Shown: positions 37,892-46,730, counted from the first letter of the stretch. The stretch is 64,000 bases of DNA from Gemella haemolysans (GCF_001553035.1 NZ_KQ959924.1:26318-90317), one strand, 5' to 3'. Numbers and translations are program-made. Notes: a model not told the origin generated them from the letters alone.

Positions 37892-38527
37892 ATGAGAATT
37901 TTACAGATTATGTGTCATCCAGATTATAACGGAGAGCATAGAGTATCTAATATTTTGGCGAAAATTGGTGAAGATAAATTAATTGAAAAAGGCTTCAGTA
38001 GTATAGAAAAGATTAATTTATATGATCCGAGTGTGAATATTCCAGTCATGGATAAGTTTATGTTTAATTATGAAGAAGAAAAATTAACAGAAAAAGAACA
38101 ACATGATAAAATTAGGCAAAAAGAGATTCTGAATCAATGGAAAAGTGCTGATGCAGTGTTTATTTATATGCCACTTCATAATTTTAACGTAGTATCAAAA
38201 TTTAAAGACTATGTAGATAATATCGTAATAGTAAATGAGACATTTAAATGTGAGGAAGAATCTCTAATAGGTTTAGATAATTCTAATAAACAAATAACCT
38301 TTGTCATAACAAGTGGGGGAGAATTTGACAAGCATATTCAATATACTAATTTGGATTTTGCAGTTCAATATGTGAGAGGAATTTTTAGCGTCCTAGGAAT
38401 AGACAAAGTTAAAGTTATAAGAGTAGAGGGCTTGGATTTAGCATTTAATAATAAAGAAAAAATAGTAGAGAAGGGTATCTCTGTTTTAAAAGAGTGGATA
38501 GATGAATTTTCTAGTAGGAATAAATAA
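37892..38527 (+). CDS. Flavodoxin-fold NAD(P)H oxidoreductase (azoreductase-like)
   Basis: The 211-residue protein has the FMN-dependent NADH-azoreductase / quinone reductase fold. The region MPLHNFNVVSKFKDYVDNI corresponds to the FMN-binding MYNF.P..LK.Y.D motif, and FVITSGGEFD to the second FMN loop. Such enzymes reduce quinones and azo or nitro compounds in the cytosol. The family proline after NFN is replaced (NFNVVSKFK). The true substrate is unknown. It is monocistronic, behind an AGGTGAT site. Confidence 0.82.
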   Translation: MRILQIMCHPDYNGEHRVSNILAKIGEDKLIEKGFSSIEKINLYDPSVNIPVMDKFMFNYEEEKLTEKEQHDKIRQKEILNQWKSADAVFIYMPLHNFNVVSKFKDYVDNIVIVNETFKCEEESLIGLDNSNKQITFVITSGGEFDKHIQYTNLDFAVQYVRGIFSVLGIDKVKVIRVEGLDLAFNNKEKIVEKGISVLKEWIDEFSSRNK

Positions 38528-38529
38528 TG

Positions 38530-38577
38530 AAGGTATAAGAGACCGTGAAATATGGTTTCTTGTACCTTCTTGTTTTT
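38530..38577. terminator. Terminator between convergent genes
   Basis: AAGGTA and inner bases (AGAGACC with GGTTTCT) pair with TACCTT. T5 follows on the plus strand. Confidence 0.65.
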
Positions 38578-39211
38578 ATTTAATATCGAATTCAAGTTGT
38601 TTTTCTTTAGATGATAGAATTTTGAATTGACCATTTGTTAGGTTAGCAATCCAATTTTCAAAGTTATCATAATCTTCCTGTATTACATAGATTGTATAAA
38701 CGATTTTGTCGGTATACTCTAAATTATTCACGATGAAATTAGTTTTTCCAATTTCATATTCTATTTTTCCGTTAAGGCTATAGTCTAACTCTAGTCTAAC
38801 TTCAAATGCATCTTTTCGTTCTACTAACGTTGCATTTTTTAGCGCATTGATTACACCACCACCGTAGGCTCTAACTAAACCACCAGTTCCTAGCTTAGTT
38901 CCTCCATAGTATCTGATAACTGTGGCACAAACATTTTTTATTTCATTTTTTACTAGTACGTCTAACATCGGAGCTCCAGCAGTTCCACTAGGTTCACCAT
39001 CATCGTTAGCACGAGTAATTTCGTTATTGTCACCAAATACATAACAAGAACAGACATGAGTAGCATCGTAATGTTTCTTTTTCATTTTTTGAATAAAATC
39101 TCTAGCTTCTTCTTCGCTATTGATTCTAATTAGATGAGTAATAAATGTAGATTTTTTTTCAACAAATTCATCGTATGAATCTTCTTTAATTGTAATAAAT
39201 TTCTTCGTCAT
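38576..39211 (-). CDS. yigZ: YigZ/IMPACT family protein
   Basis: The 211-residue protein has the N-terminal IMPACT domain. Hallmarks are KKSTFITHL, the charged NDDGEPSGTAGAPML loop and VIRYYGGTKLGTGGLVRAYG. A ferredoxin-like DUF1949 C-terminal half follows. The family is widespread, is related to the eukaryotic translation regulator IMPACT, and has no settled bacterial function. It is monocistronic. Confidence 0.92.
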   Translation of the reverse strand: MTKKFITIKEDSYDEFVEKKSTFITHLIRINSEEEARDFIQKMKKKHYDATHVCSCYVFGDNNEITRANDDGEPSGTAGAPMLDVLVKNEIKNVCATVIRYYGGTKLGTGGLVRAYGGGVINALKNATLVERKDAFEVRLELDYSLNGKIEYEIGKTNFIVNNLEYTDKIVYTIYVIQEDYDNFENWIANLTNGQFKILSSKEKQLEFDIK

Positions 39212-39313
39212 AGTACATCCTTTGTGATTTATAATTTGTTAAATTTACTATATTAATTATGATGTATTATAAATAAAATGTCAATAATTAGAATATATTT
39301 CTCACTATACTAC

Positions 39314-39344
39314 TTGACAAATTATACTATGTAATATATAGTAT
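39314..39344 (+). promoter_or_regulatory. PadR operon promoter with overlapping palindromic operator
   Basis: TTGACA (39314-39319), 17 bases and TATAGT (39337-39342) form a near-consensus promoter. A palindrome ATACTAT-N7-ATAGTAT (39324-39344) covers the spacer and -10. This is the right place for autorepression by the PadR protein encoded next. Confidence 0.75.
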
Positions 39345-39365
39345 TATGTGAAAGGAGATATTAGT

Positions 39366-39683
39366 ATGGAAGCTCAATTAAAAAGAGGTTTATTGGAAAT
39401 ATGTGTTCTGGCTACTTTACGTAATTCTGAATCATATGGGTATAAAATTATAAAAGATGTTTCAAATGTAATTCCTATATCGGAATCAACGTTATATCCA
39501 ATCTTAAAACGCTTGGAAGCAAACGATTGTGTTACCTCATATTCGGTAGAACATAATAGTAGACTAAGAAAGTATTATAAAATTACAGATGTTGGTCTCA
39601 ATAAAATTCAGGAATTTCTTATCGACTGGAAAGTAATAAGTAATGCACATAAATATATATTAGGAGATGAAAAATATGAATAA
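39366..39683 (+). CDS. PadR-family transcriptional regulator
   Basis: The 105-residue protein is a small PadR winged-helix regulator: LKRGLLEICVLATLRNSESYGYKI at the N terminus and SESTLYPILKRLEANDCV as the recognition region. I use the ATG at 39366. An AAAGGAG site lies 7 or 8 bases upstream, and the GTG at 39348 overlaps that site. It overlaps the following DUF1700 gene by 8 bases. A PadR gene cotranscribed with DUF1700 and DUF4097 genes is a recurrent Firmicutes unit thought to respond to envelope stress. Confidence 0.93.
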   Translation: MEAQLKRGLLEICVLATLRNSESYGYKIIKDVSNVIPISESTLYPILKRLEANDCVTSYSVEHNSRLRKYYKITDVGLNKIQEFLIDWKVISNAHKYILGDEKYE

Positions 39684-40284
39684 GACACAGTTTTGCGCTC
39701 TTTTGGGAAATAAATTAAAACCATATTTATCGCCAAAAGAGATATATAAAACACTCAATTTTTTCGAAGAAATGATTGATGATCGTATTGATGAGGGCTT
39801 AAGTGAAGAAGAAGCTGTATCGCAATTAGGGGATATTAATATCATCGTTGGTCAGATTTTAGATGAACATAATATTGGGAAAAAACAAACAAAACTAGTA
39901 TGGAGGTTTATACCTCGAAAAATCCCTACAGAGCTCGGCTTTATTATTACCGTATTATTATTTCCTGCTTGGATAACTATATTTTCTCTAGTCGCTAGTC
40001 TTTTTATAGTTATTCTGTCTATAATATTTAGTATTGTACTTTCTATTATAGCTATTTTCATTGGTGGAATCTTATTAATATTAAAATCCCCATTTTATCT
40101 TATTTACGAAAGAAATATTTCGTATTTCTTAGATACTTTAGGATTTGGATTTGTTATTTCAGGGGCTGGTTTAATTGGTATTTACTGGTTGATAAAAATA
40201 TATAAAAAATCACGTCAAAATGGTATAAACATCAGAACAATTTTTGTGAAGATTTTCAAAAAAGAGGTGTATATAAATGAATAA
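39676..40284 (+). CDS. DUF1700 (HAAS) membrane protein
   Basis: I use the ATG at 39676, because the AGGAG site at 39662-39666 is correctly spaced for it and abuts the earlier ATG at 39667. The 202-residue protein has an N-terminal helical HAAS-type domain of about 65 residues (FFEEMIDDRIDEGLSEEEAVSQLGD). Three or so membrane helices follow, and then a short cytosolic tail. It probably links the membrane to the PadR regulator. It overlaps the next gene by 8 bases, so the three are translationally coupled. Confidence 0.88.
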   Translation: MNKTQFCALLGNKLKPYLSPKEIYKTLNFFEEMIDDRIDEGLSEEEAVSQLGDINIIVGQILDEHNIGKKQTKLVWRFIPRKIPTELGFIITVLLFPAWITIFSLVASLFIVILSIIFSIVLSIIAIFIGGILLILKSPFYLIYERNISYFLDTLGFGFVISGAGLIGIYWLIKIYKKSRQNGINIRTIFVKIFKKEVYINE

Positions 40285-41218
40285 ATTTATAAAAATTTCT
40301 ATTAGTTTTATAATTTTTGGATTAGTATTGATAGGATTAGCAACTTACTTAAATAATGGTCATATACCTAGATTTTCTTCTAATTTAGAGAAAAAGAATT
40401 ATACTGTCTCAATTAATGATGTTAAAAATTTAGATTTAGATATTATTGATTCTGATGTAACCATAGAAGAGAATACTGCTTCTAAAAATATGGAAATAGA
40501 ATACTATACTGCTCTAGAACGTAAAGTTAATATAGAGCACACAGGAAATAAGTTATCTATAAAAGAAAATAAAAATATTGTGGGTATTAATTTTAATTTC
40601 TTTACTGAAAAAAGAAAACTTATTATAAAAATACCTAAATCTTCTAATATCGATATCAATTCAGTTAATAAAATGGGAGATTATTTTATCAAGAATCTAG
40701 ATGTTAAATCTCTTATAATTAATAGTAAACTAGGTGATGTATATATAACTAATATTTCAGTTTCAGATGCTGATATTAAATTAGCAACTGGAAATTTAAA
40801 TATAGATAACTTAAATAGTAAAAATAATTCTCTAAAAATTAATGTTGCTACAGGAAATGTTAAATTAAATAATATTAATGATTTAAAAGATATTAGTGTT
40901 GATAATAAAACAGGAGATACAGATCTGTCATCATCAATAATAAAAAATATTAATATAACAAATAAACTAGGAAATATTAAGGTAAGTAATCTTCTTAGTG
41001 AAAGTTCAGACAATATTAACTTAAAAACAACTACTGGTAATATTACTTTAAGTAATCTTACTGCAAATAATTCTATTACTCTTAAGTCTACTACAGGTGA
41101 CATCATAGCTGAAATAAATGACGATGAGTCAAATTTCACAAATAGTTCAAATAAAAAGAAACAGTTATTCACTTCTTCGGAAACTGGAACTGTAAATGTA
41201 AAATTTTCAAATAAATAA
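40277..41218 (+). CDS. DUF4097 beta-repeat protein, membrane-anchored
   Basis: The 313-residue protein has an N-terminal membrane helix (FIKISISFIIFGLVLIGLA). The outer region consists of short beta repeats of the form ...TGN-I-L-NL..., for example LATGNLNIDNL, VATGNVKLNNI, KTGDTDLSS, TTGNITLSNL and STTGDIIAE. This is the DUF4097 right-handed beta-helix pattern. The adhesin-like surface domain is presumed to sense or stabilise the envelope. It is last in the PadR operon and is followed by an exceptionally long perfect inverted repeat. Confidence 0.9.
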   Translation: MNKFIKISISFIIFGLVLIGLATYLNNGHIPRFSSNLEKKNYTVSINDVKNLDLDIIDSDVTIEENTASKNMEIEYYTALERKVNIEHTGNKLSIKENKNIVGINFNFFTEKRKLIIKIPKSSNIDINSVNKMGDYFIKNLDVKSLIINSKLGDVYITNISVSDADIKLATGNLNIDNLNSKNNSLKINVATGNVKLNNINDLKDISVDNKTGDTDLSSSIIKNINITNKLGNIKVSNLLSESSDNINLKTTTGNITLSNLTANNSITLKSTTGDIIAEINDDESNFTNSSNKKKQLFTSSETGTVNVKFSNK

Positions 41219-41262
41219 TTAATATCCCATCAAAAATAGTTTTTGATGGGATATTAATTATT
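41214..41262. terminator. Terminator with 23-base perfect arms
   Basis: The arms at 41214-41236 and 41240-41262 are perfectly complementary around a 3-base loop (TAG). The central part is CCCATCAAAAA/TTTTTGATGGG. T5 occurs inside the second arm. It lies between the convergent DUF4097 and LCP genes. Confidence 0.75.
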
Positions 41263-41326
41263 CTTGGTTATTATTTACGCCGATATTTTGATGAGTATTT
41301 GTTGTACCTACAACAGTTGTTATATT

Positions 41327-42610
41327 TTACTGTTCATTGCTATTGTTATCATTGTTTTTAGTATTACTATTTTCATCAGGTCTATTTTCATTACTTACCG
41401 TAATATCATTTTTTAAATCATCTGTTGTAAGTCTTTCAGGAAGATTAGCTAATAAATCTTCAGGAGACATAACCGTAAGGTTTGATACTGGATAATTTTG
41501 TGCTAGACGTAAATTATCGATTTTATATTGTTTAAGTCCGATAGATATATGACCTTGATAGTAAATATTTAGTAGATCCGTAGCTTTTGGCAATGGTAAA
41601 TCAAGGTTGTTTCGTAAAGCTGAAGATGCATAAAGTAGTGATAGTGGTTTTGGATAGTAATAATACACACCACCATAATAAACGTCATAACCATCTATTC
41701 TGTGTGATACTATTTCCATATCCTCGTTAATAAACATCTTGATAGCCGAAGAAATTTGAGTTGTAGACAGGTTATGTTCAACATTATCTCCAGCAATATT
41801 GATGACCTCATTTATTTTAGTTAAGGCGTTTAGACTTTTAGCTTTATCGATTAAAGCATGGATAGCTTGAAGTTGACGCTGACCACGTTCGATATCACTA
41901 TCGTAATATCTACTACGAGCAAAAGCAAGTGCTTGTTCACCGTTTAGAGTATGCCATCCTTTTTTTAATTTAACAGTATTTTCTTCACCGTTAGCATTTT
42001 GTTCATCCATATCGAAAGGAACGTATAAATCTATTCCACCGAAAGTATCTACTGTTTGTTCAAAGGCTTTAAAGTTGATTAGTACATAAAAGTTTATAGG
42101 AGTATGCAATAAGTTTTCTACTGCATTAGTAGTTCCTTTAACATCGTTATAAGCATGTGCGTGAGTGATTTTATCATAGAAATAAGCACTATTGTTATTT
42201 TCATCATCTTTTTCTCTCATAAGACTTAGAGAGTCACGTGGGATACTAACCATATCCATACGTTTTTTATCTTTATTAACAGTAGCCAGTATCATTGAAT
42301 CTGTTCTGCTGTCCTCACGAGTTTGTCCTTGAGCTTTACGATCATCATTCATATCGATACCTAGGATTAATACTGAGAATTTTTTGAAGTTAGGATCAAC
42401 TTCTTTCAAATAATCTACATTCTTATATCCTTTTTGAGCGGAACTAGAAAAGTTGAAGAATGTATAAGCGGAAAATCCACCTATACCAACTATAACTAGC
42501 GCTAAAATTGCCATTAATATTTTTTTAAATCCTCTTTTTTTAGGAGGTTTTTCTCCATTTATAAAAGAGGGTGAACTAATTCTTTTTCGTCTAGACATTT
42601 TTTCTTCCAT
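41327..42610 (-). CDS. LytR-CpsA-Psr (LCP) family cell-wall glycopolymer ligase
   Basis: The 427-residue protein has a basic cytoplasmic start, one membrane helix (about residues 28-50) and an extracellular LCP domain. Family landmarks are SVLILGIDMND, the catalytic-site arginines in REDSRTDSMIL and SIPRDS, and FARSRYYDSDIERGQRQ near the middle. A Gly/Asn-rich disordered tail ends the protein. LCP enzymes attach teichoic acid or capsule polymers from lipid carriers to peptidoglycan. The gene is alone. A possible internal start (ATG, residue 5) cannot be excluded. Confidence 0.93.
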   Translation of the reverse strand: MEEKMSRRKRISSPSFINGEKPPKKRGFKKILMAILALVIVGIGGFSAYTFFNFSSSAQKGYKNVDYLKEVDPNFKKFSVLILGIDMNDDRKAQGQTREDSRTDSMILATVNKDKKRMDMVSIPRDSLSLMREKDDENNNSAYFYDKITHAHAYNDVKGTTNAVENLLHTPINFYVLINFKAFEQTVDTFGGIDLYVPFDMDEQNANGEENTVKLKKGWHTLNGEQALAFARSRYYDSDIERGQRQLQAIHALIDKAKSLNALTKINEVINIAGDNVEHNLSTTQISSAIKMFINEDMEIVSHRIDGYDVYYGGVYYYYPKPLSLLYASSALRNNLDLPLPKATDLLNIYYQGHISIGLKQYKIDNLRLAQNYPVSNLTVMSPEDLLANLPERLTTDDLKNDITVSNENRPDENSNTKNNDNNSNEQ

Positions 42611-42802
42611 ACTATAAAAGACCCCTTTTAATTTACATTTAACTTTATTATTATACTACATATTTTTCTTTGATGCTAGAATAATGAGGTAAAAACTTGT
42701 AATTCTTGATTATTATAAATTATATAAATAAATGGAAATCTTTGTAATTTTCAAATATTTGTATTAAAATAAAATAGTAAGTATATAAAATAGGAGTACA
42801 TT

Positions 42803-43663
42803 ATGCCAGAATTACCAGAGGTTGAAAATATAAAATTTGGTCTAGAAAATAGAGTTATAGATAAAGAAATTGTTGATATAACTTACTCTAATATTGTAAA
42901 AAATAGCCATAAAGAAAATAAAATGGCTATAGTGAAGCAAGAACTTAGCTTTTTTTCAGAAAATGTGAAAGGTAAAAAAATAGAAAAATTATCGCGTCGA
43001 GGTAAGTATTTATATTTCATATTAAATGAGGGATATATAATTACACATTTTGGAATGACAGGAGCATTCTTTTTAGTTAAGGATATAGCTGAGATTACAA
43101 ATAAAAATTATTATAATCATCAGCACGTAATTTTTGAATTATCAACGGGAGAAAAGCTAGTTTATAGTGATATTAGAAGATTTGGAGAACTAAGATATAT
43201 TGATGATGTAACTAAATTCAAACCTTTTGTAAATCTTGCGCCAGAACCATTTGATAAGTCTGCAAAAAAATATTTTTTAAATAAACTGGATGAAAAAAAA
43301 TATAAAGATCACTCTATAAAAGCATTGCTTCTTGAGGGAAATGTCTTTTGTGGTTGCGGGAATATTTATGATTGTGAGGTATTATATCGCCAAAAAATTC
43401 ACCCTCTAACTAAAGCAAGTGAACTCTCTAAAAAGAAGAAGGAGAGTTTATTTAAAGAGTTGGTTGATATTTTGGAGCTTGCAATAAAAGAAGGTGGTTC
43501 TACTATTTCAGATTATGTTCACGCTGATGGCGGAGAAGGAAATATGCAAAATTTCCATCAAATATATGGGAAAAAAGTTTGTCCTCTAGGTCATGATGTA
43601 GAAAATGTTACAATAAAAGGGCGTTCAAGTCACTTTTGTCCTATTTGTCAAAAAATGAAATAA
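42803..43663 (+). CDS. mutM: Formamidopyrimidine-DNA glycosylase family protein (Fpg/MutM), variant zinc finger
   Basis: The 286-residue base-excision repair glycosylase has the catalytic N terminus PELPEVEN (Pro2 after Met removal). The lesion-processing Lys is in SRRGKYLYF, and the helix-two-turn-helix is in CGCGNIYDCEVLYRQKIHP. The C-terminal zinc finger is unusual. Its ligands appear to be Cys260, His264, Cys279 and Cys282 (CPLGH ... CPIC) instead of four cysteines, with the conserved Arg274 kept. The GNIY motif region also contains extra cysteines. It is probably an Fpg-type enzyme, but substrate range may differ. Confidence 0.86.
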   Translation: MPELPEVENIKFGLENRVIDKEIVDITYSNIVKNSHKENKMAIVKQELSFFSENVKGKKIEKLSRRGKYLYFILNEGYIITHFGMTGAFFLVKDIAEITNKNYYNHQHVIFELSTGEKLVYSDIRRFGELRYIDDVTKFKPFVNLAPEPFDKSAKKYFLNKLDEKKYKDHSIKALLLEGNVFCGCGNIYDCEVLYRQKIHPLTKASELSKKKKESLFKELVDILELAIKEGGSTISDYVHADGGEGNMQNFHQIYGKKVCPLGHDVENVTIKGRSSHFCPICQKMK

Positions 43664-43675
43664 AAAGGAGAATCA

Positions 43676-44524
43676 ATGGAAAGCAGAATAGAATTTTTAA
43701 AGAAATATATAAGTATAATTATTGGATCATTAGTTTTTGCGGCGGGATTAGAATTTTTCTTAATTCCAAATAATATTCTAGATGGTGGGGTGATTGGTGT
43801 ATCTATTATTGCACGTCACTATTTGGGATTACCACTTGGGATTTTCATACTAATATTTAACATTCCATTTTTATATTTGGGATATAAGCAGATAGGTAAA
43901 GGATTCGCGATTGCTTCTATTTTTGGTATCGTGGTTTTATCTTTTGCAACCTCATATTTTCATAATTTTCCACCACTTGTTACAGATCCGTTCTTAGCGT
44001 GTATTTTCGGTGGGATAATCCTTGGAATAGGAGTAGGGTTAGTAATTAGAAATGGCGGTACGCTAGATGGGAGTGAGATGTTTTCTATCTATGCTACTAA
44101 AAAATTACCGATTTCTGTAGGTGAAATGGTCCTTGGGATAAATGTTATTATATTTATTGCTTCTGGATTTGTATTTACATGGGAAGCGGCACTTTATTCG
44201 ATGATAAGTTATTTTGTTGCGTCTAAAGTAATGGATATCGTTATTGAGGGACTTAATGACTCGAAATCGGTTATGGTTATTACGAGCAACTATCAAGTAA
44301 TAAGTCAAGAAATTCAAGATCGTTTAGGTCGTGGTGTGACTCTATTACATGGGGAAGGTGGTTATTCAGGGCATGAAACAAAAATCATCTTTTGTGTAAT
44401 CACTCGTATTGAAGAATCAAAACTTAAAAAAATAGTCTTTAGAAATGATAAGAATGCCTTTCTATCGATTGGAACAGTTAGTGAGGTAAGTGGAGCTAAC
44501 TTTAAGAAAAAAGATATACATTAA
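43676..44524 (+). CDS. YitT family membrane protein (DUF161/DUF2179)
   Basis: The 282-residue protein has about five membrane helices (SIIIGSLVFAAGLEFFLIPNNILDGGVIGV at the start). A C-terminal cytoplasmic DUF2179 domain follows (VMVITSNYQVISQEIQDRLGRGVTLLHGEGGYSG). YitT proteins are common in Firmicutes, often in several copies, with no agreed substrate. It starts 13 bases after mutM with an AAAAGGAG site and is likely cotranscribed with it. Confidence 0.9.
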   Translation: MESRIEFLKKYISIIIGSLVFAAGLEFFLIPNNILDGGVIGVSIIARHYLGLPLGIFILIFNIPFLYLGYKQIGKGFAIASIFGIVVLSFATSYFHNFPPLVTDPFLACIFGGIILGIGVGLVIRNGGTLDGSEMFSIYATKKLPISVGEMVLGINVIIFIASGFVFTWEAALYSMISYFVASKVMDIVIEGLNDSKSVMVITSNYQVISQEIQDRLGRGVTLLHGEGGYSGHETKIIFCVITRIEESKLKKIVFRNDKNAFLSIGTVSEVSGANFKKKDIH

Positions 44525-44526
44525 TA

Positions 44527-44562
44527 AAATTTCCTTTGCAGGTTTTTCTGCAGAGGATTTTT
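44527..44562 (+). terminator. Terminator after yitT
   Basis: CCTTTGCAG pairs with CTGCAGAGG, with one mismatch, and T6 follows. The next gene starts shortly after, from an extended -10 (TGTTATAAT, 44566-44574). Confidence 0.7.
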
Positions 44563-44594
44563 TGTGTTATAATGACTATAAAGAGGTGGGTATT

Positions 44595-44927
44595 ATGGAA
44601 GAATTATATAATTATCTTACTAAAAGTGAGAAGGTATATTTATTAGAAAGAAGAAAAACGGTAAAATTTTGGCATATACTATTAGACCTTGTGGGCCTTT
44701 TATATTTGGCTGGAGCATATGGGGAAGATACAACCTATGATTGTTACTTAGTTAAGTTTGATAAACATTGGGAAATACTAGTATGTAAGAAGGGTAAAGC
44801 ACAAGAAAAAATTAAGCTTAAAGATAAATTTGAATTAAAAAAGAATTTTCTTTGTGATGGTTATAAGTATAAAGTTCACAATGAAATTACGCATGAAATA
44901 TACAACTATTTGAAATATTCATGCTAG
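44595..44927 (+). CDS. Uncharacterised small protein
   Basis: I do not recognise this 110-residue protein. I start it at the ATG at 44595 behind an AGAGGTGGG site; an upstream in-frame ATG lies inside yitT and would read through the terminator. It has a single moderately hydrophobic segment (FWHILLDLVGLLYLAGAYG, about residues 24-42). A charged C-terminal half rich in Lys and aromatic residues follows. It may be a peripheral or single-span membrane protein. It has its own extended -10 promoter. Confidence 0.6.
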   Translation: MEELYNYLTKSEKVYLLERRKTVKFWHILLDLVGLLYLAGAYGEDTTYDCYLVKFDKHWEILVCKKGKAQEKIKLKDKFELKKNFLCDGYKYKVHNEITHEIYNYLKYSC

Positions 44928-44950
44928 CATGAGCAAAATTTGTCTAAATA

Positions 44951-44959
44951 TGTTATAAT
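44951..44959 (+). promoter_or_regulatory. Extended -10 promoter of rnmV-rsmA
   Basis: TGTTATAAT (TGn plus TATAAT) about 30 bases before the rnmV start; the -35 is weak. Confidence 0.6.
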
Positions 44960-44989
44960 AAACTGATGAATTTATTAAAGGAAAATAAA

Positions 44990-45541
44990 ATGAAAATCAA
45001 AGAAATAATAGTAGTAGAGGGAAGAGATGATACCAATAGGGTTAAAGAAGCAATTGATTGTGATACATTTGAAACTAATGGATCTGCCCTAACTAAGAAA
45101 AAAATAGAACGCCTAATCTTTCTGGAAAAAACAAGAGGATTAATAGTTTTAACTGACCCTGATTATGCGGGAAAAAGAATTAGAAGTATAATAGAAAAAA
45201 ATATACCGACAGCAAAACATGCGTATATTTCAAATAAAAAAGCCGTAGATAGTAAAGGGAAAATAGGAATAGAAGCTGCGAGTAAAGAAGATATTATTGC
45301 GGCTATAAAAAATCATTATACACCGATGGATGAAGTGAAAAATGATATAAGTAATGAAATATTGATAGAGTTAGGTTTAGTAGGAGGGTCTACTTCAAAA
45401 GTTCTAAGAGAAGAACTTTGTGAAAGATTAAATATAGGATATACCAATGCTAAACAACTATTGAATAAATTAAACATGTATAATATTTCTAAAGAACGTT
45501 TATTAGACGAAATGACAAAAATTAGTAAAGGATTAAAATAA
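44990..45541 (+). CDS. rnmV: Ribonuclease M5
   Basis: The enzyme matures 5S rRNA. I use the ATG at 44990, which has an AAAGGA site. The earlier ATG at 44966 adds MNLLKENK and has none. The 183-residue protein has an N-terminal Toprim domain (VVEGRDDTNRVKEAI with catalytic Glu; LTDPDYAGKRIR with Asp pair) and a C-terminal helical domain. Its stop overlaps the rsmA start (TAATG), the standard Firmicutes pair. Confidence 0.94.
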   Translation: MKIKEIIVVEGRDDTNRVKEAIDCDTFETNGSALTKKKIERLIFLEKTRGLIVLTDPDYAGKRIRSIIEKNIPTAKHAYISNKKAVDSKGKIGIEAASKEDIIAAIKNHYTPMDEVKNDISNEILIELGLVGGSTSKVLREELCERLNIGYTNAKQLLNKLNMYNISKERLLDEMTKISKGLK

Positions 45542-46401
45542 TGATAGGAACACCTAAGAAAACTTTTGAGATACTAAAAAAACACGGATTCACGTTTAAG
45601 AAGAGTTTAGGACAAAACTTTTTAATAGATGCGAATATCTTAAATAGAATTGTAGACGGAGCTGGAGTAAATGGGAATGTAGGAGTAATAGAGATTGGAC
45701 CAGGGATTGGTTCTCTTACAGAAGCTTTAGCTAAAAAAGCTAAGAAAGTAATATCATTTGAAATTGATGGTAGACTTTTACCGATTTTATCTGAGACACT
45801 TGCTGATTATCCTAATGTTGAGATTATTAATAATGACATCTTAAAAGTTGATGTTGATAAAATAATCGCTGAGAAGATGTCAGATTGTGAAAAAATTATG
45901 GTAGTAGCAAACTTACCATACTATATCACAACTCCAATTTTAACTCATTTAATCGAGAATACTGAGAAAATCGATGGTTATGTAGTTATGATGCAGAAAG
46001 AAGTTGCTAATAGATTAAATGCGAAAGTAGGAACAAAAGATTACAACTCATTAACGATTTTATTAAATTACTACACTGATGTTGAGTATCTATTTACTGT
46101 ACCGAAAAAAGTATTTGTACCTGCACCGAATGTTGAGAGTGCAGTTGTAAAAATCATGACAAAAGAAACTAGAGAATTTGAAACAGATGCTAAGTTCTTT
46201 AAATTCGTACGCTCATGTTTTGTACAACGCAGAAAGACTTTATTAAATAATTTAATTTCAAGTTATGGTAAGGACAAAAAACAAGACTTACAAAATGCTT
46301 GTGTGGACAGTGATATTGAGCCGGGTAGAAGGAGTGAAACTCTAAGTTTAGCAGAATTTTATAACCTATATAATAATTTAACAAATAATAGTTTAATCTA
46401 A
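45541..46401 (+). CDS. rsmA: 16S rRNA adenine dimethyltransferase (KsgA)
   Basis: The 286-residue SAM-dependent enzyme dimethylates two adjacent adenines near the 16S 3' end. Motifs are KKSLGQNFLID at the start, SAM-binding EIGPGIGSLTEAL and catalytic NLPYYITTPI. The C-terminal helical domain contains FVQRRKTLLNNL. It is translationally coupled to rnmV by one shared base. Loss gives kasugamycin resistance in other bacteria (family knowledge). Confidence 0.96.
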   Translation: MIGTPKKTFEILKKHGFTFKKSLGQNFLIDANILNRIVDGAGVNGNVGVIEIGPGIGSLTEALAKKAKKVISFEIDGRLLPILSETLADYPNVEIINNDILKVDVDKIIAEKMSDCEKIMVVANLPYYITTPILTHLIENTEKIDGYVVMMQKEVANRLNAKVGTKDYNSLTILLNYYTDVEYLFTVPKKVFVPAPNVESAVVKIMTKETREFETDAKFFKFVRSCFVQRRKTLLNNLISSYGKDKKQDLQNACVDSDIEPGRRSETLSLAEFYNLYNNLTNNSLI

Positions 46402-46411
46402 GGAATAAAAT

Positions 46412-46693
46412 ATGGAAGAACTAAAAACTATAATAACGGAATTTAGAGAAAAAAGAGGATGGGAAAAGTATGATACTTTAGAAAGATTTTCTAAAAGTAT
46501 TTCAATAGAAGCGGCAGAATTATTAGAACATTTTCAATGGAATGAAGATGGGGATAATATTCAAGAGATAAAAGATGAACTTGCAGATGTACTAATTTAC
46601 GCTCTTGCAATGTGTTATCATCTAAATGAGGATCCTAAGAAGATAATAAAAGAAAAATTAGTAGATGTCGCAAGACGATATCCAGAAAAATAA
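46412..46693 (+). CDS. MazG-like nucleotide pyrophosphohydrolase
   Basis: The 93-residue protein is an all-helical MazG / RS21-C6-type pyrophosphatase. The metal-binding pattern is ISIEAAELLEHFQW followed by EIKDELADVLIYAL, giving the EExxE and ExxD acidic sets. Such enzymes clean up dCTP derivatives and other non-canonical nucleotides. It starts 10 bases after rsmA and ends the operon, which has two tandem terminators. Confidence 0.88.
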   Translation: MEELKTIITEFREKRGWEKYDTLERFSKSISIEAAELLEHFQWNEDGDNIQEIKDELADVLIYALAMCYHLNEDPKKIIKEKLVDVARRYPEK

Positions 46694-46698
46694 AGAGA

Positions 46699-46730
46699 AA
46701 GAGGTGTGAGTGGTGCTCAGACCTCTTTTA
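46699..46730 (+). terminator. Terminator of rnmV-rsmA-mazG
   Basis: AAGAGGTGTGAG pairs with CTCAGACCTCTT, with one mismatched step, followed by TTTTA. Confidence 0.75.

Noticed and set aside
40681..41172. 163-residue minus-strand ORF inside the DUF4097 gene
   Set aside because: It is a shadow of the repetitive beta-repeat coding sequence on the other strand.
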